Positions 41,611-48,861 of a DNA stretch of 64,000 nucleotides are shown here, piece by piece. The notes under the pieces are model-generated. The model had not been told where the DNA came from, did no database searches, and was given only the letters and a program-made list of their open reading frames with translations. The stretch is taken from positions 1-64,000 of the forward strand of contig JBAYMT010000002.1 in NCBI GenBank assembly GCA_041663305.1, read 5' to 3'. Within the stretch, counting starts at the first letter, position 1, and every line of letters begins with the position of its first letter. A program made the position numbers and the translations under genes. The DNA comes from Minisyncoccus sp041663305 (lineage in GTDB: Bacteria > Patescibacteriota > Minisyncoccia > Minisyncoccales > Minisyncoccaceae).

Positions 41611-43227
41611 ATGAGTAGTGATATTACTGAAAACATAGAAGAAAAAGAAAGGGGGAATTCTCCTTCGTTCGGTTTGTCTGCAAAGAATGAAAAAGAGGCC
41701 GCCGAAGCAATTGCTTTGCAGATAGGAAAAATAGAGGAAACACTTAATAGCATAAGAAAAATGGAGCAGGAAGAGAAGGGTGAAAAACCTGCATTTGAAA
41801 GCGATGAGAAAGAGCAAGGAGAAATCAGCAACATACCCAAAGCAGAGGTGGTAGATTTTGGAGGGAAGAAGAAATTAAAAGAAAGTTTGGAAAATTGGAC
41901 ACCTGAGACCATAAAGCAAGAGCCGGTTTTATTTATAGAAGATATCTTGAAAGATATTCAGACGCAGGAAAAAACAGGCAGAGAAGCGGTGATACCAGAA
42001 GATGCATTAAGGGCAGTCTTGCAATTACTTGAAGAAGAATTAGATTTTTCTATTGAGAGCGATGGGAAAATTTTTGAGTTGGCCAAGAGCGCTTTTAATA
42101 GTGAAAATGTGAGTTTGATAGTGCAAGAGCTATATAATATCAAAGATTTTTTTAGAGTTAATGGGATAGTCAAGAATTATCTGAATAGTGAAGGGGAAAA
42201 AGATAAGGAAGTACATGAAGGAGGGCAATTTGAAGTTGCGAGAGGCGGAATAGAAACTGTTCAAAAGGCTGGAATAGGGAGCGTAAGCCAAATGGGAAAT
42301 ATTTTCCAAAGAGAACATACAATAGAAGAATTAGTAAAGAAAAAGGTAAATCCTGCTGATGGCGAGGAAGGTATTAAAGAAAGTAATATTTTGGTTTCTC
42401 AAAATGTGCCTAGTCGCGAAGTATTTCCGAAGGAAAACACAATAAAGACTAACGAGAGTGAAAAAGGAATGGAAAAAGAAGGGAAAGAGAAAAGATACAT
42501 AGAGATAGTAAAAGATTTAGTGAGAATGAAACTGAAGATGAAAGAAATAGGGCGAGAAGTGAAAAAGAAGGAGGGTGTATTGAGACGGCTAAGGATTGAT
42601 GATGGAAAAGACACAATGCTTGATAGCGAATATATGAACATTGAAAAAGAATATAGAGAATTAATGAAAACGCTTTTGGCTGAAGGGGCGGATGGGGAAG
42701 AAATAGAAGAAAAAGTAGGTTCTATGTGCAACGAATTAGAGAAAAGAAACGCAAGATTTACTCATGAAAAGGCGGAGGAGTATATCCAACATTTAAAAAA
42801 AATTGTAGAATATCAGAAAGAGTTGTTACCTAAAGGGAAAAGGGAACTTTATAAAAAGTTGGTCGCATTTATAGAAAATGAGAAAGCTAGAATAATGATA
42901 GGCGCAATGATTTTGGGAATTCCCATGGCAGTTCCGAAAAATGGCAAAGTAAAATGGCTTACCGAGGGAGATAAATCTTTGCTGGCAGAGTTAGGAGTTC
43001 CGCTTAAGAGCACAAGTGGAGCATATTTGGAATCAGTCTATAAAAAAATTCTGGAAGTCAGAGAAACTGCACATGAAAGAATAGAAAAAATAGTGGAGGG
43101 CGATGACAAGATCAGAGCGAGTGGACCTGTTTTTCGCCAGGCTCAAACTGTAGGGTTTTTTAATGATTACAGCGTAAAACCTAAAAATAATTTTCTAGAA
43201 ACCAAAAAACAAATATTAGAATCATAA
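41611..43227 (+). CDS. Highly charged hypothetical protein, TraD-cluster associated
   Basis: A 538-residue soluble protein rich in Glu and Lys with no signal peptide or membrane segment. Helical or coiled-coil-prone regions lie near residues 28-55, 125-195 and 285-420 (for example IVKDLVRMKLKMKEIGREVKKK). The C-terminal 130 residues (from about 405) include a more hydrophobic patch, MIGAMILGIPMAVP, and FFNDYSVKPKNNF. I recognise no family. Its 27-base distance from the ATPase gene suggests co-expression; it might be a partner or effector, which is inference only. Confidence 0.6.
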   Translation: MSSDITENIEEKERGNSPSFGLSAKNEKEAAEAIALQIGKIEETLNSIRKMEQEEKGEKPAFESDEKEQGEISNIPKAEVVDFGGKKKLKESLENWTPETIKQEPVLFIEDILKDIQTQEKTGREAVIPEDALRAVLQLLEEELDFSIESDGKIFELAKSAFNSENVSLIVQELYNIKDFFRVNGIVKNYLNSEGEKDKEVHEGGQFEVARGGIETVQKAGIGSVSQMGNIFQREHTIEELVKKKVNPADGEEGIKESNILVSQNVPSREVFPKENTIKTNESEKGMEKEGKEKRYIEIVKDLVRMKLKMKEIGREVKKKEGVLRRLRIDDGKDTMLDSEYMNIEKEYRELMKTLLAEGADGEEIEEKVGSMCNELEKRNARFTHEKAEEYIQHLKKIVEYQKELLPKGKRELYKKLVAFIENEKARIMIGAMILGIPMAVPKNGKVKWLTEGDKSLLAELGVPLKSTSGAYLESVYKKILEVRETAHERIEKIVEGDDKIRASGPVFRQAQTVGFFNDYSVKPKNNFLETKKQILES

Positions 43228-43237
43228 AATAAAAAAT

Positions 43238-43546
43238 ATGAATCCAAAAGAAAAAATTTCAATCCAATGCAAGGATATAATACAAGAGCTTAATTTAGAA
43301 AATCTTTCTGAAGACGAGCAAGTGGAAATGATTTCCGAGATGAGCGATGTCGTGTATGAAAAAATAATCCTTAAAATCCTTGAAAAATTGAGCGATGAAG
43401 ATTCGGTTGTTTTGACAAATTTACTGAGTGCCGAAAAGTTTGATGAGGCAACTGATTTTATAAACGAAAAGATTCCTAACTTTGAAGAGGTAATGGATGA
43501 AGAAATAACAGATTTTCAAGATGAATTAATCAAATTTTCAAAATAA
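43238..43546 (+). CDS. Small acidic helical protein (DUF5663-like)
   Basis: A 102-residue acidic protein. The pattern NLSEDEQVEMISEMSDVVYEKIILKILEKLSDED (about residues 21-55) resembles DUF5663 proteins common in Parcubacteria. It looks all-helical and has no catalytic motif. It sits between two other hypotheticals; its stop overlaps the next ATG by one base (43546), consistent with coupling. Confidence 0.6.
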   Translation: MNPKEKISIQCKDIIQELNLENLSEDEQVEMISEMSDVVYEKIILKILEKLSDEDSVVLTNLLSAEKFDEATDFINEKIPNFEEVMDEEITDFQDELIKFSK

Positions 43547-43956
43547 TGCTGATAAAAAATCTTGGACAAAAGAATAATGATGATGAAGAGGAGAGACCTT
43601 CTGAAGAAGAAAAGAAACCTGAAGTAGAGGAAGAATTTGCTCCGGTTTCTGAGGCTGATATACTCGCTCATGAGGAAAGAATAGCCGCAAAGATCAATAA
43701 ATCGACCCCGATTTCCAATCTGATAAATCTTATAACTAAGAAAAAAACCGAGGAAAAAGTTCTTGTGGAGCAATTTGAAAAGCCGAAACCTCCGGTTGAT
43801 ATCAGACAACAAGAAAACAACCAGATAGAAGAATTGGTAGAGATAGCTATGACTAAGGGCATTGATCAAGCTATAGCGATAGCGAAAAAAAATAAGAGCC
43901 CCTATATAATGGATGCTTTTCATGATAGATTGATTGAAAAGATGAGAGAAAAATAA
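43546..43956 (+). CDS. Hypothetical charged protein
   Basis: A 136-residue protein with a low-complexity acidic N-terminus (DDEEERPSEEEKKPEVEEEF), then helical segments. The C-terminal 35 residues (EELVEIAMTKGIDQAIAIAKKNKSPYIMDAFHDRLIEKM) look like a short conserved alpha-helical motif found in CPR proteins next to TraD-like ATPases. No enzymatic features. Last gene of the cluster, followed by a terminator. Confidence 0.6.
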   Translation: MLIKNLGQKNNDDEEERPSEEEKKPEVEEEFAPVSEADILAHEERIAAKINKSTPISNLINLITKKKTEEKVLVEQFEKPKPPVDIRQQENNQIEELVEIAMTKGIDQAIAIAKKNKSPYIMDAFHDRLIEKMREK

Positions 43957-43966
43957 CACTAAACAT

Positions 43967-43987
43967 AAAACCGCCATTGGCGGTTTT
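43967..43987 (+). terminator. Intrinsic terminator of the TraD-like cluster
   Basis: AAAACCGCC-ATT-GGCGGTTTT, 10 bases after the last hypothetical and 12 bases before the helicase start codon. Confidence 0.75.
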
Positions 43988-43999
43988 AAAAAGATTTTT

Positions 44000-46900
44000 A
44001 TGACAGGAATATCTAAAAAACTGAATAAAGAACAGAAAGCTGCGGTAATTTTTGGCGACGGGCCTTTAATGGTTGTAGCTGGCGCCGGGACTGGGAAAAC
44101 TACTGTTTTAACGAATAGGATAATACATTTAATTGAAAAGAAAAGCATAAAACCAGAAGAGATATTGGCTTTAACATTTACGGAAAAAGCGGCACAGGAA
44201 ATGCAGGATAGAGTGGAGGAGATGCTTCCTTTTGGATACTATGATTTTTGGATATCTACTTTTCATTCTTTTGCCGACAAGATATTAAAAACTCATGGGC
44301 TTGAAATAGGAATACCAACCGATTACAAGTTATTGGAACAGACAGGCAGCTGGGTCTTGATGAGACAAAATTTTCATAAATTTAATTTTTTGAAAGAATA
44401 TAGGCCTCTTGGGAATTCTACAAAATTCATACATGCACTTATTTCGCATTTTAATCATTGCAAAACAGAAGGAATATATCCTGAGCATTATAGGGAATAT
44501 GCAGAAACTTTGAAAACAGATGCAGATAAGATTCCGCTCAAAAAAGGAAAACTAAAGAAAAATGTCGGTAGTGATGAGGACTTGAAAATAGCGGAAAGAG
44601 CCAGGATTGAAGAGCTTGCACTGGCTTATGAAACCTATCAGCAGTTATTATTGGATAACAGCTGTCTTGATTTTGGAGATTTGATAAATTATGCAATCAA
44701 GCTTTTGGATAAGAAGCCGGAGGTGCTTGAAAAACTGAGAAGGCAATTCAAATATGTTTTGGTAGACGAATTTCAGGATACGAATTGGGTCCAGTATGAG
44801 CTTGTTAAAAAAATTGCACACCCTAGAAACAACATAAATGTTTTTGCCGATGACGATCAGAGCATTTTTTCCTTTCAAGGGGCATCTTTCAATAATGTTT
44901 TGAGGTTTAAAAAAGATTATCCTAATTCTCAAGATGTGGTTTTGGTACAGAACTATCGTTCGCCCCAAAATATGCTGGATCTGGCTTATGGTTTTATACA
45001 GTATAATAATCCAAACCGGCTAGAGTACCAGTTAAACGAAATCGCAGAGATAAAAGAGAGGGCAGAGGAAAGAGGAGTTGATTTGGCCAATTTTAAAAGG
45101 GTGGATAAAAAATTAATAAGTCCAACAAAAAAAGATGGCAGTCTAGAATTGCTCAGTTTTGAAACTGCCGATGAAGAAATTACTGGAGTTGTGAGCAAGA
45201 TATGGGAAATAAAGGAGATAGATAACAAAGTGACGTTTTCTGATTTCGCGATACTTACAAGAACTAATGAGTCAGCAAACCATTTTAGCAGGGCCTTGGA
45301 TAGAGCTGGAATACCTTATCAGTTTTATTCTTCAAAAGGGCTATATACCCATCCTTTGATTCTGGATATGATTTCTTATTTCAATGTGTTGATTGATTTT
45401 TACGATTCGGGGAGTTTTTACAGAGTGCTTAGAATGATGCCTTTGGATCTGGATCCGGAAGATATTGCTAAAATAACCCAATATAGCAATAAGAAAGGAT
45501 TGCCCCTATTTGAAGCTATCCAAAAAGAAGAGCTGTTGGAGCAATTGATGAAGAATAACCAGAAAAAGCTTGAAGATTTGATATTGTATATAAAGAAGCA
45601 TTATAGATTATCAAGAGAGAAGAATGTTGCCGAAGTTTTTGTTAATATGCTTGAGGACGTGGGATATTCAAAATCGCTTTCGGCGGCTACAGAAGAAAAT
45701 TTGCATAATTGGGAGGTAATATACCAGTTTTATGAAAGGATCAAGAATTTTGAAAATACTCATATTGATGGAAAATTAGTTTCATTTGTTGAGCAGATGC
45801 AAATGGAATTGGATTCGGGAGAAGAAGGGAATTTTAAAATAAGCCTTGATGATTCTTTTGATTCGGTGAAGATAATGACAGTTCATTCTGCAAAAGGACT
45901 AGAGTTTGATTATGTATTTCTAACAAATCTGGTGCATAGGAAATTTCCTTCGGATCAGAAAAAAGAGCCGATTGAAATTCCTGAAAGGTTGATAAAAGAA
46001 GTGTTGCCAGAAGGAGATGCTCATCTGCAAGAGGAGAGAAGACTGTTTTATGTGGGGCTGACCAGAGCCAAAAAAGGATTATATTTAACGTGGGCCTCGG
46101 ATTATGGCGGGAAAATATTGAAAAAACCGTCAAGATTTTTACTTGAAAGCAAGCTGATAAGCGAAGAAGCTATAGAAAAGCAAAGATTAACAAGGATAGG
46201 AGGGAATTCGTTTGGAAAAAACTTCTGTTTCAAATTGGAATCTAGTGAAACGAAAAAAGATAATAATATAAAAAGGTTTTTGCCGGATCATTTTTCTTTT
46301 TCCCAGTTGGCATCTTTTGAAAATTGTCCCTTGCAGTATAAATTTATGCATGTCTTGAAGATACCGACTAAGGGCAAGTCTAATTTTAGTTTTGGAAAAA
46401 GCATTCATAATTCTTTGCATAAATTTGTTTCAGATTATTGCGGAAGCAAAGTTTGCCCTTCACTAGAAGAATTATTAACGGTGTATGAAAATGAGTGGAT
46501 ATCGGATTGGTACGAAGACAAGAGAGAGCAGGAAATGTTTTTTGAAAATGGGAAAAGGATATTGAGTAATTTTTATAATGACTTTGAAAAAACAAAGCCT
46601 AAAGTTTTTGATTTTGATGGAGCTTTTGCATTGGAAAAGACTTTTTCATTGAAGATTAATGTAGACAATGTTATTGGGGCGATAGACAGGATAGATGATA
46701 TCGAGGGAGGCATAGAAATTATCGATTATAAGACTGGAAATCCAAAAACGAGCTTGGGAACAGACGAGAGATTCCAGCTGTTGATATATCATTTGGCCGC
46801 CAGGAAGATTTTTGATTTGAATGTCAAAAAACTGACCTTTTTTTACGTTGAAGATGGGTCAAAATTTTCTTTTGAACCTAAGGATGGTGATGAAGAAAAA

Positions 46901-47017
46901 ACAGAAAAGAAGATAGCTGATATCATAGGTAAAATAAAGCGAAGCAATTTCAAGCCAACTGCTGGATGGCATTGCCAATTCTGTGATTTTAAGAATATTT
47001 GTTCACATAAAAAGTAA
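44000..47017 (+). CDS. UvrD/PcrA-type helicase with C-terminal Fe-S PD-(D/E)xK nuclease
   Basis: A 1005-residue SF1A helicase-nuclease. Helicase motifs: Q-motif LNKEQKAAV, Walker A AGAGTGKTTVLTNRI (about residues 27-41), motif II DEFQDTN (about 255), motif III DDDQSIFSFQGA, motif V MTVHSAKGLEFDYVF (about 625), motif VI ERRLFYVGLTRAKKGLY. The C-terminal domain (about 765-1005) is AddB/Cas4-like: FSQLASFENCPLQYKF, GKSIHNSLHKF, AIDRIDD, IIDYKTG and a terminal CQFCDFKNICSH, giving four cysteines for an Fe-S cluster. It may be a single-chain functional analogue of AddAB/RecBCD-type end processing. Confidence 0.93.
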   Translation: MTGISKKLNKEQKAAVIFGDGPLMVVAGAGTGKTTVLTNRIIHLIEKKSIKPEEILALTFTEKAAQEMQDRVEEMLPFGYYDFWISTFHSFADKILKTHGLEIGIPTDYKLLEQTGSWVLMRQNFHKFNFLKEYRPLGNSTKFIHALISHFNHCKTEGIYPEHYREYAETLKTDADKIPLKKGKLKKNVGSDEDLKIAERARIEELALAYETYQQLLLDNSCLDFGDLINYAIKLLDKKPEVLEKLRRQFKYVLVDEFQDTNWVQYELVKKIAHPRNNINVFADDDQSIFSFQGASFNNVLRFKKDYPNSQDVVLVQNYRSPQNMLDLAYGFIQYNNPNRLEYQLNEIAEIKERAEERGVDLANFKRVDKKLISPTKKDGSLELLSFETADEEITGVVSKIWEIKEIDNKVTFSDFAILTRTNESANHFSRALDRAGIPYQFYSSKGLYTHPLILDMISYFNVLIDFYDSGSFYRVLRMMPLDLDPEDIAKITQYSNKKGLPLFEAIQKEELLEQLMKNNQKKLEDLILYIKKHYRLSREKNVAEVFVNMLEDVGYSKSLSAATEENLHNWEVIYQFYERIKNFENTHIDGKLVSFVEQMQMELDSGEEGNFKISLDDSFDSVKIMTVHSAKGLEFDYVFLTNLVHRKFPSDQKKEPIEIPERLIKEVLPEGDAHLQEERRLFYVGLTRAKKGLYLTWASDYGGKILKKPSRFLLESKLISEEAIEKQRLTRIGGNSFGKNFCFKLESSETKKDNNIKRFLPDHFSFSQLASFENCPLQYKFMHVLKIPTKGKSNFSFGKSIHNSLHKFVSDYCGSKVCPSLEELLTVYENEWISDWYEDKREQEMFFENGKRILSNFYNDFEKTKPKVFDFDGAFALEKTFSLKINVDNVIGAIDRIDDIEGGIEIIDYKTGNPKTSLGTDERFQLLIYHLAARKIFDLNVKKLTFFYVEDGSKFSFEPKDGDEEKTEKKIADIIGKIKRSNFKPTAGWHCQFCDFKNICSHKK

Positions 47018-47027
47018 GATCAATTCA

Positions 47028-47056
47028 TTGAATGAATTTGCTTTTTATGGTATTCT
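47028..47056 (+). promoter_or_regulatory. Promoter of the PanE-like gene
   Basis: TTGAAT (47028-47033), 17 bases, TATTCT (47051-47056). The -35 lies inside the perfect palindrome-like AATTCATT-G-AATGAATT (47022-47038), which could be an operator. Confidence 0.6.
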
Positions 47057-47073
47057 TTAAATATTAAAATACT

Positions 47074-48069
47074 ATGAAAAGAATAGCTATTATCGGCGCT
47101 GGAGGGAGAATAGGTTCTATGTTTTCACAGGAATTGAAAATTGGGAATTCTGTTTTAGGTGTAGACAGGAATCAGGAAATAGAAAGGATACGGAACGGTA
47201 ATGTCGTACTAGTGATAAGCGGTAAAGAAACTGTTTTTGAAGTAGAAACTATTAATGATCAGAAACTAGTAAATCATTCTTTTGATGCAGTGTTCTTGTG
47301 TGCCAAAAATCCAGTTACAGATGTAGTAAAGTATTATTATCGTATGTTTAAAGAGAGCGGAAAGAATATTCCCGCTCTTTTTCTTCCTCAAAACGGAGTT
47401 ACTGTTATTGAAGAGGCCATGGAAGCGCTAAAGGATATTTTTGGGGAAGACACCAAAAAGGTAAAGATAGCCAGAATCAGCCTTTTTAATTCTGTTTCTA
47501 GAGAGGCTATTGGAGAAAAAGTATATTTGAAATATTCCTTGCCCATACGTTTGGCTATTGGACCGGTTTCCGATATTTCGACACAAGAGTTGAAGGAGTT
47601 TTTTAATGATACTAAAATTGAGGTATTTGAAATTCCTAGATATAAGGTTAGGGATATGGAGTTTTCCAAGCTATTTCTTAATCTGATAGGAATGGCTTCA
47701 GCTTGCCATGACCTTTCCGTCGAAGATGGGTTTAGTAATAAGGAAGTATTTAAGGAAGAATTAGGAGTAATCAGGGAATATGAAAAAATAGTAAAAAATA
47801 AGGGAGGTAAATTCATAGATTTTCCTCATTATCCAGTAGGATTGATGTCTGCAATATTTAATAATGTTCCAGTACCGGTTTTGAGTTTATTCAGAAAATG
47901 GATAGGGAGAAAAATAGAAAAAGGAAGAAGAGGAAAAAAGAAAGATATCGATGAAATAGAATATTATAACGGAATGGTTGTTAATATGGGAAAGGAATCC
48001 GGCATATCGACCCCCTTTAATGAAGAAGTTGTAAAAATAGCAAAAGAAAAAATGTTAAAGAATAACTAA
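47074..48069 (+). CDS. Ketopantoate reductase-like (ApbA/PanE family) dehydrogenase
   Basis: A 331-residue NAD(P)-dependent oxidoreductase. The Rossmann motif IAIIGAGGRIGSMF (about residues 4-17; the usual PanE form is GxGxxG) is followed by the VFLCAKN strand and PALFLPQNGV (about 108-117). The ApbA C-terminal helical domain includes FSKLFLNLIGMASACHD (about 203-219), corresponding to the WxKxxxN region. The substrate is uncertain because it is diverged and no pantothenate genes are near. It is directly followed by plsY (17 bases), so a role related to glycerol-3-phosphate dehydrogenase is an alternative. Confidence 0.72.
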   Translation: MKRIAIIGAGGRIGSMFSQELKIGNSVLGVDRNQEIERIRNGNVVLVISGKETVFEVETINDQKLVNHSFDAVFLCAKNPVTDVVKYYYRMFKESGKNIPALFLPQNGVTVIEEAMEALKDIFGEDTKKVKIARISLFNSVSREAIGEKVYLKYSLPIRLAIGPVSDISTQELKEFFNDTKIEVFEIPRYKVRDMEFSKLFLNLIGMASACHDLSVEDGFSNKEVFKEELGVIREYEKIVKNKGGKFIDFPHYPVGLMSAIFNNVPVPVLSLFRKWIGRKIEKGRRGKKKDIDEIEYYNGMVVNMGKESGISTPFNEEVVKIAKEKMLKNN

Positions 48070-48086
48070 GTAATAATTCAATCATT

Positions 48087-48677
48087 ATGACGAGTTTTAT
48101 TTTATTAATCATAGTTGCTTATATCTTAGGATCCATTCCATTTGGATACATAGTGGCTAAACTTAAAGGTGTTGATATTACAAAAACAGGAAGCAGGGCA
48201 ACCAGCACTACTAATGTTTCCCGTTCACTAGGATGGAGATGGGCTATATTGTCGGGGTTATTAGATTTTTCAAAGGGGGTTGTTGCCGCTTATCTTGCTA
48301 TATTTTTTTTGGCTGACCAGTGGCAAATCGTTGCTGTTTGTCTTATGCCGATCATAGGGCATGTTTTTCCTGTTTGGTTAAAATTTAAAGGAGGAAAAGG
48401 AGCTGCACCTTTTTTTGGGGCCATGCTTGTTTTTTTGGGAATTGAGACTTTTCTTTTCTTTTTCTTGATCTGGCTAGCGATACTATTTATTACCAGGCTG
48501 ATGAGCCTGACAAATATTTTATTTCCTTGGATGCTTGTAATTATTTTGTATTTTTATTTCCCTTTTCATTATTTCATATATGGACTTGCAGGGGCGATTC
48601 TGATTACTTTTGCCCTGCGAGGGAACATTGATCGTTTGATTAAAAAAACCGAACCAAAAGTTATTTTTAAATGGTAG
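48087..48677 (+). CDS. plsY: Acyl-phosphate:glycerol-3-phosphate acyltransferase PlsY
   Basis: A 196-residue membrane enzyme catalysing the first acylation in phospholipid synthesis. The three conserved cytoplasmic motifs are visible: GSIPFGYIVAKLKG (about 11-24), GSRATSTTNVSRSLG (about 32-46, usually GSGNxGATN) and KFKGGKGAAPFFGA (about 97-110). Five transmembrane helices. The altered motif 1 loop (SRATSTTNVSR instead of SGNPGATNVLR) deserves note. If functional, it implies the cell makes or remodels phospholipids, which many CPR cannot. Confidence 0.9.
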   Translation: MTSFILLIIVAYILGSIPFGYIVAKLKGVDITKTGSRATSTTNVSRSLGWRWAILSGLLDFSKGVVAAYLAIFFLADQWQIVAVCLMPIIGHVFPVWLKFKGGKGAAPFFGAMLVFLGIETFLFFFLIWLAILFITRLMSLTNILFPWMLVIILYFYFPFHYFIYGLAGAILITFALRGNIDRLIKKTEPKVIFKW

Positions 48678-48829
48678 TTTCGTCTGTTAGATTTTTAAAT
48701 ATTTGAAGCTGTTTGCAGATTTTGGCGAAGGATAAAAATGGTGTTATTGCAAGCGACTGATTACTGAAGGCTGGATAGGTTTGAAGTTTAGTTTTTTGAT
48801 TTTACACATAGACTCTTTTTTAAAAAGTA
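48678..48829. other. Intergenic region before the giant pilin gene
   Basis: About 150 AT-rich bases without hairpin, RNA or repeat that I can support. Confidence 0.5.
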
Positions 48830-48838
48830 TGATATAAT
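48830..48838 (+). promoter_or_regulatory. Extended -10 promoter of the giant prepilin gene
   Basis: TGATATAAT; the -35 region is poor. About 17 bases from the expected start site to the ATG at 48862. Confidence 0.6.
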
Positions 48839-48861
48839 TTTTATATACTAAGAATAATTCT

